Positions 1 through 6,399 are shown, counted from the first letter of the stretch. The stretch is DNA of 11,514 nucleotides from UBA920 sp038257015 (GCA_038257015.1 JBBSJS010000028.1:1-11514); one strand, 5' to 3'. The notes: a model not told the origin generated them from the letters alone. Translations and numbers: made by a program.

Positions 1-102
1 CGCATTGTTTCGTTCATTAGTCTTGGCGTTGTTCTATTAATAATTTCATTCATCTATCAACGGAATAAACAAAAGATTAAAGAATATTTAGATATTAAAT
101 AA
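1..102 (+). CDS. C-terminal end of a membrane protein (partial)
   Basis: An open frame runs from the first base to a TAA at 100-102 and encodes the last 33 residues of a protein whose start lies outside the window. The tail holds one strongly hydrophobic stretch (about residues 5-19 of the visible part, rich in V, L, I) followed by YQRNKQKIKEYLDIK, a basic amphipathic end, so the protein probably terminates just after a last transmembrane helix with a charged cytoplasmic tail. The pattern helix-then-YQR-basic resembles the end of the large multi-span DUF2339 membrane proteins, but 33 residues are too few to be sure. Its stop codon overlaps the ATG of the transketolase gene (TAATG), suggesting translational coupling. 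It is clearly not a transketolase N-terminal half. Confidence 0.6.
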   Translation, partial: RIVSFISLGVVLLIISFIYQRNKQKIKEYLDIK

Positions 103-1088
103 TGAACACAAATTTACACTTAAATCCTAATCTGTTATCAGAAGATATTGAACAGTTGCCAACGCGCGATGGTTTTGGCAACGGTTTGGTGGCTCTTGGT
201 GAACAAAATGACCAAGTCGTAGCGTTGACCGGAGATTTATCAGATTCCACGCGCGTGCTAGCTTTCGCTAAGAAATTCCCAGAACGATTTGTGGAATGCG
301 GTGTTGCAGAGCAAAACATGATGGGAGTTGCAGCTGGTATGGCTTTGGCTGGAAAAATTCCTTTTGCCACTAGTTACGCGACTTTCTCCCCAGGTCGAAA
401 CTGGGATCAATTAAGAGTATCGGTTTGCTATAGCGAAGCTAATGTGAAAGTAATCGGTGCTCATAGTGGTATTTCTGTTGGACCAGATGGTGCCACTCAT
501 CAAGCTTTAGAAGACATTGCCATTACTCGAGTTCTGCCTAACCTAACTGTGATTGTACCAATCGACTCCATTCAAGCCCAAAAAGCCACAATGGCTATTG
601 GGGAGATGAAAGGACCCGCATACCTGCGATTAACCAGAGAAAAAACCCCAGTAATTACCAGTGAAGAAACTGAATTTACTATTGGCAAAGCACAAGTTAT
701 CAAGGATGGCACCGATATTTGTTTGGTAGGAAGTGGCCCGATATTGTATAATGGTATAAAGGCTGCTTTTGAGCTTGAGAAAGAGGGAATTAGCGTTATG
801 GTGATTAATAATCATACTATTAAACCTATCGATGCTGAAACCATTATCGCTGGAGCTAAAAAGACTGGTTTAGTTATAACTTTAGAAGAGCATCAAATTG
901 ACGGTGGTTGCGGTAGTGCTGTGATGGAGGTTTTAGCTGAAAATTATCCGGTTCCAGTAAAGCGTTTAGGTCTGCAAAACCATTTTGGAGAAAGTGGTGA
1001 GCCTGACCAGTTGATAAAAAAATATAAACTTGACTCCGAAAATATTAAACTCTCAATTAAAAATGAGATCTCAAAACACAAAAAATAA
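102..1088 (+). CDS. tkt: Transketolase, C-terminal half (split subunit)
   Basis: Split-type transketolase subunit of 328 residues containing the pyrimidine-binding domain (about 20-185) and the transketolase C-terminal domain (about 195-315); the N-terminal thiamine-diphosphate pyrophosphate-binding half is absent. With that half it would transfer two-carbon ketol units between sugar phosphates in the cytoplasmic non-oxidative pentose phosphate pathway. Visible marks are VECGVAEQNM with the cofactor-activating Glu at E70, the AHSGISVGPDGATHQ segment (121-134, conserved H133) and PAYLRLTRE before the C-terminal domain. DXP synthase and other two-subunit ThDP enzymes share this fold, but the GPDGATHQALEDIA block and size fit transketolase best. 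The ATG overlaps the upstream stop (TAATG) and no Shine-Dalgarno is seen. The expected N-half is not the immediate upstream gene, so it must be encoded elsewhere. Confidence 0.93.
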   Translation: MNTNLHLNPNLLSEDIEQLPTRDGFGNGLVALGEQNDQVVALTGDLSDSTRVLAFAKKFPERFVECGVAEQNMMGVAAGMALAGKIPFATSYATFSPGRNWDQLRVSVCYSEANVKVIGAHSGISVGPDGATHQALEDIAITRVLPNLTVIVPIDSIQAQKATMAIGEMKGPAYLRLTREKTPVITSEETEFTIGKAQVIKDGTDICLVGSGPILYNGIKAAFELEKEGISVMVINNHTIKPIDAETIIAGAKKTGLVITLEEHQIDGGCGSAVMEVLAENYPVPVKRLGLQNHFGESGEPDQLIKKYKLDSENIKLSIKNEISKHKK

Positions 1089-1542
1089 ACAAAAGGCGTT
1101 CACGGTGATAGAACTTTTGGTGGTTATCACAATCATCGGATTTTTGGCATCTGCAATGACCTACGCCTTAACTCTAACCCGAACCAAGTCACGTGATACT
1201 GCTCGCCAGCAAGCTGTCGCTGAAATTCGCAAGGGTTTGGATTTGTACTTCCAGGCCAATGGTAGCTATCCCGCCACAGGAGGCGTTGCAAACGTATCCC
1301 TAAGCACTATTTTTGGTCAGTTGGTGCCAACTCACATGAGTACTATATACAATGATCCAAAATGTCCTTCTGGTGACTTATCTTGTAATTACTTGTACAT
1401 AGCCAACTCTGCCTCTGCACCCTCTGCTTACTCGTTGTATGTTCCATTTGAACGACTCGCTGCTTGTAAGTTTTATAGTGCAGATGGAAGCTCTTTGATA
1501 TTTGGAAGTCTGAGTCCACAACCACCACTTTGTAATTATTAA
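1063..1542 (+). CDS. Type IV pilin-like / pseudopilin protein
   Basis: A 159-residue protein with a type III (prepilin) signal: a short basic leader (residues 1-12), then AFTVIELLVVITIIGFL, a hydrophobic N-terminal helix with the conserved Glu at +5 (E17) after a predicted cleavage A12|F13. The residue before the cut is Ala, not the usual Gly. The C-terminal part is a small globular domain with four cysteines (C101, C108, C135, C157), which could form two disulfides outside the membrane. It is probably processed by a prepilin peptidase and built into a type IV pilus or competence/secretion pseudopilus. I chose the ATG at 1063, which overlaps the transketolase gene by 26 nt; a TTG at 1030 would give an 11-residue longer leader. 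No assembly genes are nearby, so its place in a metabolic operon is unexplained. Confidence 0.85.
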   Translation: MRSQNTKNKQKAFTVIELLVVITIIGFLASAMTYALTLTRTKSRDTARQQAVAEIRKGLDLYFQANGSYPATGGVANVSLSTIFGQLVPTHMSTIYNDPKCPSGDLSCNYLYIANSASAPSAYSLYVPFERLAACKFYSADGSSLIFGSLSPQPPLCNY

Positions 1543-1551
1543 TAACCCTGC

Positions 1552-2574
1552 ATGAAAACTAAATTTGATATGATCGCCATTGGCGACCCAACCATCGACA
1601 CCTTCTTGTTTGTTGACGACATTAAAATCACAAAAGTTAAAGGCCAAATGAAGGCCACTATAAGCTGGGGTGATAAACTACCAGTCCAAAAATACTACCG
1701 CACTGTAGCAGGGAATGCAGCTAATAATGCTGTAGGTTCGGCTCGTTTGGGATTAAAAACTGCTTACTATACTTTGCTTGCTCATGACACAGGTGGTCGT
1801 GAAATTATTCACAAGATGAAAAAAGAGAAGGTTGCGACCGACTACATCATGATTGATGATAAGCATCCGACTAATGCTTCTACAGTATTGAGTCACGATG
1901 GTGAGCGTACAATTTTTGTATATCATGAACACCGCAATTATAAGTTGCCAAAAATGGCTCCATCCAAATGGGTTTACCTTACTAGTATGGGTGGTGGATT
2001 TGAGAAAATCTACAAAGATTTAGCTAAGTATATAGATGACACTGGCGCGCAGTTAGGTTTTAATCCAGGTACTTTTCAGCTAAGAGCTGGTCTAAAAGCT
2101 AACAAAGCTTTGCTAGAGCGCACTGCGCTACTTTCTCTAAACGTTGAAGAAGCTCAAGCCTGGGTTGGTCCAAAAATCACTGACCGTGAAGAGTTGTGTA
2201 AGCTTTTGCGTAAACTAGGTCCAAAAGCAATCGCATTAACGGATGGTCGCAAAGGGGCATATAGTTATAGTGACGAAGGTTACTACTATGTTCCAGAATT
2301 TCCTGGTGGTCGTATTGATGCCACGGGTGCAGGGGACAGTTTTACCACAGCTTATATGGCAGGTTTATTGCACGGTAAATCTCACAAAGAAGCTTTGGCT
2401 TGGGGTCCAATCAATGCTGGTAGTGTTGTGATGAAAGTCGGACCGCAAGAAGGTCTTTTGACTCAAAAAGAAATAGAGTCGAAACTCAAAAAGCTGAAAT
2501 CGTTCAAGGTTATTGAAATTACCGATGCTAAGTCTAAGAAAATGGTGGAAAACTTAACCAAGAGCAAATCTTAA
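1552..2574 (+). CDS. PfkB-family carbohydrate kinase
   Basis: A 340-residue ribokinase/PfkB-superfamily kinase that transfers phosphate from ATP (or another donor) to a sugar or sugar phosphate hydroxyl in the cytoplasm. Evidence: N-terminal AIGDPTIDTF strand and Asp (D12, D16); substrate-binding signature VAGNAANNAVGSARLG (52-67), where the usual GG is AG; and the C-terminal signature DATGAGDSFTTAYMAGLLHG (256-275) with the anion hole and catalytic base D262. The family covers ribokinase, fructokinase, KDG kinase, adenosine kinase and the minor 6-phosphofructokinase, and the substrate cannot be read from sequence. Lying 16 nt before the fructose-bisphosphate aldolase gene and close to transketolase, a role in making a sugar phosphate for this pathway, possibly as phosphofructokinase, is an inference from context. 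It starts 9 nt after the pilin stop; no Shine-Dalgarno. Confidence 0.9.
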   Translation: MKTKFDMIAIGDPTIDTFLFVDDIKITKVKGQMKATISWGDKLPVQKYYRTVAGNAANNAVGSARLGLKTAYYTLLAHDTGGREIIHKMKKEKVATDYIMIDDKHPTNASTVLSHDGERTIFVYHEHRNYKLPKMAPSKWVYLTSMGGGFEKIYKDLAKYIDDTGAQLGFNPGTFQLRAGLKANKALLERTALLSLNVEEAQAWVGPKITDREELCKLLRKLGPKAIALTDGRKGAYSYSDEGYYYVPEFPGGRIDATGAGDSFTTAYMAGLLHGKSHKEALAWGPINAGSVVMKVGPQEGLLTQKEIESKLKKLKSFKVIEITDAKSKKMVENLTKSKS

Positions 2575-2590
2575 ATTACTTTATCTATTT

Positions 2591-3460
2591 ATGCTCGTAC
2601 ACATCAAAGAATTATTTGAAGGAGATGTCTTAGGGAAATTTGCATACCCGGCATTTAATACAATGAACTTAGAAACTACTATAGGTATCATTGCGGCAGC
2701 TGAAGAAATGAATGCACCAGTAATCTTGGAAACTAGCGAGGGCGCGATTAAATATGCGGGCTTGGAAACTTTGTTTGAGATCATGGCAACTTTAGCTATT
2801 AAAGCTAAGGTACCAATTGCGCTACATATGGACCACGGTAAAGATATGGACCAATTGAAGCGCGGAATCGATTTAGGTTATTCTTGCGCCATGATAGATC
2901 ATTCCGGTTTGCCATTCGAGCAGAATGTTGCTGATACAAAAGCTATGGTGGAATATGCTCATGCTGAAGGTGCTTGGGTGCAAGGTGAAATTGGTAAGAT
3001 TCGCGGGAGTGAAGATTGGGTTTCGGTAAGTGAATCCGAAATTGTTTTGACTGACCCAGACGAAGCGTTGCGCTATTGGCAAGCTACTGGGGTGGACACT
3101 TTAGCAACTTCAGTTGGTACAATTCATGGAGTCATTAAAATGACTGGTGAAGCGAAGCCTCATGTAAACACTGATTTGATAAAACAAATTCACGAAAGAG
3201 TGCCAGTGCCCTTGGTTTTACACGGGGCAAGTGGTGTTCCTGATGAAGTAATCATTGAAGCTATTAAAAGTGGTATCGCAATTATTAACATCGACACTGA
3301 ACTTCGGATGGGATTCACTAGCGGTCTAAGAAAAGGATTAGAAGAAAACCCAAGCGAGATTGACCCACGAAAGTATTTTGCTCCGGCAATAGCAGGCGTA
3401 AAAGAATCAGCGATGCGTAAGTTGGCTTTATTTAAAACACAAAATTTACTTAGTAAATAA
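2591..3460 (+). CDS. fba: Class II fructose-bisphosphate aldolase
   Basis: Zinc-dependent class II aldolase of 289 residues, a TIM barrel that cleaves fructose-1,6-bisphosphate into dihydroxyacetone phosphate and glyceraldehyde-3-phosphate (reversible, cytoplasmic). Visible motifs: LHMDHG with catalytic Asp D81 and zinc ligand H82; GEIGKIRGSED with metal-associated E133; GTIHG with zinc ligand H179; LHGASGV with zinc ligand H211; and NIDTE (233-237) in the phosphate/substrate region. The length and the GEIGxxxGxED block fit the shorter GatY/KbaY-like branch, so tagatose-1,6-bisphosphate aldolase activity is an alternative; the neighbouring gap, pgk, eno and gpmI favour glycolysis. The ATG is 16 nt after the kinase stop and has no Shine-Dalgarno. 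The stop directly abuts the next ATG (TAAATG). Confidence 0.94.
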   Translation: MLVHIKELFEGDVLGKFAYPAFNTMNLETTIGIIAAAEEMNAPVILETSEGAIKYAGLETLFEIMATLAIKAKVPIALHMDHGKDMDQLKRGIDLGYSCAMIDHSGLPFEQNVADTKAMVEYAHAEGAWVQGEIGKIRGSEDWVSVSESEIVLTDPDEALRYWQATGVDTLATSVGTIHGVIKMTGEAKPHVNTDLIKQIHERVPVPLVLHGASGVPDEVIIEAIKSGIAIINIDTELRMGFTSGLRKGLEENPSEIDPRKYFAPAIAGVKESAMRKLALFKTQNLLSK

Positions 3461-3682
3461 ATGAACCCTGAAGAACCAAAACGGCCACCAATACTTCGAC
3501 TGGGATTTATCGCAACCCTCTGTGTTTTATTGTTCGCTTTATCTACTGCTGTATTTTGGTGGCAAGAAACTAAGAATCCTTTCTACGTAAGTTTGCCTCA
3601 CTCATTGTCTCAGTTCCTTTCAGGTAAGAGTTTTCAAGAAGATTATACAAATCAAACTAAAGAAGAATTAGAAAATTATTAA
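3461..3682 (+). CDS. Small single-span membrane protein, unknown function
   Basis: A 73-residue protein I do not recognise. It has a short charged, proline-rich N-terminus (MNPEEPKRPP), a basic residue R13, one predicted transmembrane helix (about residues 14-34, ending at FWW) and a polar 38-residue tail with an acidic end (KEELENY). The positive-inside rule places the N-terminus in the cytoplasm and the tail outside. It could be an uncleaved signal-anchor protein; no signal peptidase site is evident. Its ATG directly follows the aldolase stop with no intervening base, and GAPDH begins 10 nt after its stop, so it is co-transcribed with two glycolytic genes. That placement and the compact membrane topology support a real gene; function is not inferable. 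Confidence 0.75.
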   Translation: MNPEEPKRPPILRLGFIATLCVLLFALSTAVFWWQETKNPFYVSLPHSLSQFLSGKSFQEDYTNQTKEELENY

Positions 3683-3692
3683 TCAAAAATTT

Positions 3693-4721
3693 ATGGATAA
3701 AATAAAAGTTGGTATTAACGGTTTCGGTCGAATTGGGCGCCAGGCATTCAAATTGGCTTTAGAAAAACCAGAGTTAGAAGTAGTTGGTGTTAATGATTTA
3801 ACAAGCCCAAAAGCCTTGGCTCACTTATTAAAATATGACAGTAATTACGGATTATACAATCATGAAGTTAGCTCTGATGACGATCATGTAATTGTAGATG
3901 GTGTAAAGTATCCTGTCTTTGCTGAAAAAGATCCAACTCAATTGCCATGGGGAAAACTCAGTGTTGATGTGGTAATTGAATCTACTGGAAGGTTTACGGA
4001 TAGCGAAAAAGCCTCAGCTCATTTGCAAGCTGGTGCTAAGCGCGTAATTATTTCTGCGCCTGCAAAAGACGAAGGTATTACCAGTACGATTGTTTTAGGT
4101 GTAAATGAACATGAATATACTGACCAAGCAATTATCAGTAACGCCTCTTGTACTACTAATTGTATTACTCCGGTAGCTGCGGTGTTGCATGGTAAGTTTG
4201 GTATTTTGAAAGCCATGATGACCACAATTCACAGTTACACTGCAGAACAAAATTTGGTTGATGGACCGCCTCCAGGAGGTCATGCTGATGATATGCGTCG
4301 TGCCAGAGCAGCAGGTGTGAATATCGTACCAACTACGACTGGTGCCGCAATCTCGGCTACCCAAGCCATTCCAGACTTGAAAGGTAAATTTGATGGCATG
4401 TCTATTCGCGTACCAACCCCAGTAGGAAGCTTGTCTGACTTCACTATGCTGTTAAATACAAATGTAACTAAAGAAGAAGTTAATCAAGCTTTTCTTGATG
4501 CAGAACAAAACCCATTATATAAAGGTAAGTTGGTCACTTCAAACGAACAATTAGTTTCCACAGATATTATTGGTAATCCAGCTTCAGCTATTATTGACTT
4601 GGCGTTAACTCGTGTTATTGATGGCAACTTTGTAAAAGTTGTCGCTTGGTACGATAACGAGTTTGGTTATTCAAACCGTCTAGTGGAAGAAGTGGTTATG
4701 GTAGGGAATACTGTAAAATAA
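3693..4721 (+). CDS. gap: Glyceraldehyde-3-phosphate dehydrogenase (type I)
   Basis: A 342-residue phosphorylating GAPDH that oxidises glyceraldehyde-3-phosphate with NAD+ and phosphate to 1,3-bisphosphoglycerate in cytoplasmic glycolysis. The Rossmann motif NGFGRIGR spans residues 9-16; D35 after the second strand is the residue typical of NAD preference. The active-site signature is SNASCTTNCITP with nucleophile C153 and catalytic partner H180 (TTIHSYT). IVPTTTGAA and the C-terminal WYDNEFGYSNR block are intact. The S-loop reads VDGPPPGGHADDMRRARAA (189-207), a few residues longer than the common form in which DLPHKDLRRARAA follows; it lies near the cofactor in known structures. Start ATG lies 10 nt after the small membrane-protein gene; no Shine-Dalgarno. 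The stop codon touches the U-tract of the minus-strand terminator. Confidence 0.97.
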   Translation: MDKIKVGINGFGRIGRQAFKLALEKPELEVVGVNDLTSPKALAHLLKYDSNYGLYNHEVSSDDDHVIVDGVKYPVFAEKDPTQLPWGKLSVDVVIESTGRFTDSEKASAHLQAGAKRVIISAPAKDEGITSTIVLGVNEHEYTDQAIISNASCTTNCITPVAAVLHGKFGILKAMMTTIHSYTAEQNLVDGPPPGGHADDMRRARAAGVNIVPTTTGAAISATQAIPDLKGKFDGMSIRVPTPVGSLSDFTMLLNTNVTKEEVNQAFLDAEQNPLYKGKLVTSNEQLVSTDIIGNPASAIIDLALTRVIDGNFVKVVAWYDNEFGYSNRLVEEVVMVGNTVK

Positions 4722-4748
4722 AAAAGACCCAAGCGTATAGCTCAGGTC
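4720..4748 (-). terminator. Intrinsic terminator of the minus-strand minigene
   Basis: Read on the minus strand, a hairpin (arms GACC and GGTC at 4745-4748/4726-4729, a CA/TG-type internal mismatch, then AGC/GCT, 5-nt loop) is followed directly by six T (complement of A 4720-4725) and then ATTTT. This is the layout of a Rho-independent terminator for the CxxC gene. On the plus strand the hairpin is followed by GAGGAAG rather than T, so it should not work for gap. Confidence 0.6.
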
Positions 4749-4767
4749 GAGGAAGTTTGCAAACTTT

Positions 4768-4992
4768 TCAGTATGCATTTGCCATGCTTTGGGCAGATAA
4801 TGCCAGCATCGGCAGTAGTGGTACTCGTGTAATTTGCGGTCCCAAACAATTTGGTTTGGTAGTTATGTCGCCGTAGTTCTCATCATGCTCAGGAAATACT
4901 CCTGAAGCATCCACATACACAACATGATGACAAATCATGCAAATTGAAAAAGGTTTTGCTTCTATCCCTTTAGTACGCTTTTTATTTGGCAC
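4768..4992 (-). CDS. Small CxxC (zinc-ribbon-like) protein, unknown function
   Basis: A 74-residue protein read from GTG at 4992 to TGA at 4770-4768. Residues 17-51 hold the pattern C18-x2-C21, G31, H36, C49-x-G51, which resembles small zinc-binding modules of the CxxC...G...H...CxG type; the N-terminus is basic (PNKKRTKG) and the last 20 residues are mildly hydrophobic. The start is decided by GGAGGTGATT ending a few bases upstream (GGAGG is 8 nt from the GTG), an exact match to the usual anti-Shine-Dalgarno; a GTG at 5001 overlaps that site and is rejected. It has its own promoter and terminator, so it is an independent unit opposed to gap and pgk. A role in nucleic-acid binding or regulation is only a guess. 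The protein is not one I recognise. Confidence 0.72.
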   Translation of the reverse strand: MPNKKRTKGIEAKPFSICMICHHVVYVDASGVFPEHDENYGDITTKPNCLGPQITRVPLLPMLALSAQSMANAY

Positions 4993-4998
4993 TCTAAT

Positions 4999-5007
4999 CA
5001 CCTCCGT
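4999..5007 (-). promoter_or_regulatory. Perfect Shine-Dalgarno of the CxxC gene
   Basis: On the minus strand CGGAGGTGATT precedes GTG with eight bases between GGAGG and the start. It matches the complement of the standard 16S rRNA 3' end over about nine bases. No other gene in the window has a comparable site. Confidence 0.75.
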
Positions 5008-5035
5008 TGGAATTTATAAAACTATAACATATTAT
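5007..5035 (+). promoter_or_regulatory. Candidate promoter of pgk
   Basis: TTGGAA (5007-5012), a 17-base spacer and TATTAT (5030-5035) form a fair sigma70-type promoter facing pgk; TATAAA at 5033 is an alternative -10. Transcription would begin around 5042, leaving under ten bases before the ATG at 5050, so the mRNA would have a very short leader without Shine-Dalgarno. It overlaps the opposing promoter almost completely. Confidence 0.42.
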
Positions 5036-5049
5036 AAAACTAAAGTCAA
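5021..5049 (-). promoter_or_regulatory. Sigma70-type promoter of the CxxC gene
   Basis: On the minus strand TTGACT (5049-5044) is followed after exactly 17 bases by TATAGT (5026-5021), with TGT just before the -10 box, an extended -10. Five of six bases match in each box. A start of transcription near 5014 would give a leader of about 20 nt containing the Shine-Dalgarno. The -35 box ends one base before the pgk ATG on the other strand. Confidence 0.72.
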
Positions 5050-6279
5050 ATGAGTTATCAGTATGTAAGAGAAAGTTTGGTCAAGAATAAGACGGTTTTA
5101 CTCCGTGTTGATATCAATGAGCCATTAGATGATCGTGGTCGTCTTTTGGATGACTTTAGAATTCGAGCAATTATCCCGACCATAAAAACCTTGCAAAAGT
5201 ACAATTGTAATATTATTATCGGTGCTCATTTAGGAAGACCTGAAGGTAAGTTGGACAAAGCTTTATCGCTTCAACCAATGGCAGAAAGAATTGCCGAACT
5301 TCTCAATCACAAATTTGTTGTAACAAACAAAAATTCTCCAACTTATCCAGTTAAGCATTTAGTTTTTCATACTGGAGACATCACAAAAAAAGAAGTCCGT
5401 ACAGGAATAAAAAAAATTGCGCAAAAAGAAGTTGTCGTATTAGAGAATTTACGATTTTACTCTGGTGAAGAAAATGATGGTGTTCAATTTTCAAAGCAAC
5501 TCGCTGATTTAGCGGATGTGTTTATTAACGATGCATTTGCTGTCTCTCATCGTGCAGCAGCTTCAATCGTTGGTGTCACTAAGTATTTGCCTTCATTTGC
5601 GGGTCCTGTATTAGAGCAAGAAATTAAGCATTTGGATTATGTAATGCAAAAGGCCAAAAAACCTTTCGTCCTAATGATGGGTGGAATTAAAATTTCTGAC
5701 AAAGCCAAAACTTTGGAGAATTTAGGAAAGCGTGCCGATAAGATTTTAATTGGTGGTGGTATTGCCAACCTGCTTTTACAATCCGACGGTTTGGAAATAG
5801 GACAATCGAAAGTTGAGGCTGATAATATCAAACTAGCTTGGAAGCTGCGCAAAAATTTTAAAGATAAAATTGTTTTACCAAAAGACTTGGTGGTGGCCGA
5901 CAAGAATATGAGCAAGAAATCAATTCGAGTGAGCTCAGTTTACGATATTAAACCAAGAGAATTAGTTTTAGACATTGGCCCAAAAACTATTTTAGAGTTT
6001 GCAAAAATATTAAAAAGCGCCAAAACAATCACCTGGAACGGTCCTATGGGATTTTTTGAACAAAAACCTTTTCGCACTGGGACTTTTTCTTTATCGAAAA
6101 TCCTCGGTGGTGTTGGAAAGGGTAAAGCTTTTGTTGTGGTTGGTGGTGGTGAGACAGTGACGGCTATAAGGCAGTCGCATCAAAATAGTTATGTGGACCA
6201 TTTGTCCACCGGTGGCGGGGCGATGCTTGAATACCTGGCTGGAAATAAGTTACCCGGACTAACTGTCTTAAAAAAATAA
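5050..6279 (+). CDS. pgk: Phosphoglycerate kinase
   Basis: A 409-residue monomeric kinase with two Rossmann-like lobes that transfers phosphate from 1,3-bisphosphoglycerate to ADP, the first ATP-forming step of glycolysis. The N-lobe shows LRVDINEPL (18-26; usually LRVDFNVPL), R37 of the DDFRIRA segment that acts at the phosphate, GAHLGRPEG (58-66), ENLRFYSGEE and DAFAVSHRAAAS. The C-lobe shows MMGGIKISDK (GGAKVSDK in most relatives), ITWNGPMGFFE and STGGGAML. The nucleotide-binding GGGDS motif reads GGGET (365-369), so D is replaced by E368. The protein is complete and of normal length, so I expect it to be active. It is preceded by a gap of over 300 nt from gap on this strand, filled by the minus-strand minigene, and is closed by a strong terminator, so it is probably monocistronic. 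Confidence 0.96.
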   Translation: MSYQYVRESLVKNKTVLLRVDINEPLDDRGRLLDDFRIRAIIPTIKTLQKYNCNIIIGAHLGRPEGKLDKALSLQPMAERIAELLNHKFVVTNKNSPTYPVKHLVFHTGDITKKEVRTGIKKIAQKEVVVLENLRFYSGEENDGVQFSKQLADLADVFINDAFAVSHRAAASIVGVTKYLPSFAGPVLEQEIKHLDYVMQKAKKPFVLMMGGIKISDKAKTLENLGKRADKILIGGGIANLLLQSDGLEIGQSKVEADNIKLAWKLRKNFKDKIVLPKDLVVADKNMSKKSIRVSSVYDIKPRELVLDIGPKTILEFAKILKSAKTITWNGPMGFFEQKPFRTGTFSLSKILGGVGKGKAFVVVGGGETVTAIRQSHQNSYVDHLSTGGGAMLEYLAGNKLPGLTVLKK

Positions 6280-6287
6280 ACAATATT

Positions 6288-6328
6288 TTATACACCGACT
6301 TAAATCTTTGGTCGGTGTATAATTTTTT
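6288..6328 (+). terminator. Strong intrinsic terminator after pgk
   Basis: A perfect 12-bp inverted repeat, TTATACACCGAC (6288-6299) and its complement (6311-6322), with an 11-base loop, is followed by six T (6323-6328). It lies 8 nt after the pgk stop and separates pgk from the enolase unit. The left side has AATATTTT rather than an A-run, so it is probably mainly one-directional. Confidence 0.9.
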
Positions 6329-6353
6329 GATTTAAGTAGTTTTGTGGTATAAT
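6325..6353 (+). promoter_or_regulatory. Extended -10 promoter of the eno operon
   Basis: A perfect TATAAT (6348-6353) is preceded by TGG (6345-6347), an extended -10 element. The -35 is weak: TTTTGA at 6325-6330 with a 17-base spacer, or TTGATT at 6327 with 15. Transcription would start near 6360, giving a leader of about 40 nt that is A-rich and has no Shine-Dalgarno. The -35 region overlaps the T-tract of the pgk terminator. Confidence 0.7.
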
Positions 6354-6399
6354 TAAAAAACAAAAGTCACGTTTGAAATAAAATCGAAATCAAAATACA

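Noticed and set aside
18..28. TAGTCTTGGCG at 18-28 matching part of the repeat upstream of recJ (9532-9542)
   Set aside because: The first copy lies in a coding membrane helix; an 11-base match between two places in 11.5 kb is compatible with chance.
1030..1062. TTG start giving an 11-residue longer pilin leader
   Set aside because: The ATG at 1063 already gives a normal short basic prepilin leader; the longer form only increases overlap with tkt.
4753..4766. Perfect 14-base palindrome AAGTTTGCAAACTT after gap, considered as the gap terminator
   Set aside because: It can form only a short AT-rich stem and is followed by just two further T before C; too weak to call a terminator, although it lies in the right place.
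4993..5001. GTG at 5001 as start of the minus-strand gene
   Set aside because: It overlaps the Shine-Dalgarno sequence itself; the GTG at 4992 has the right spacing of eight bases.
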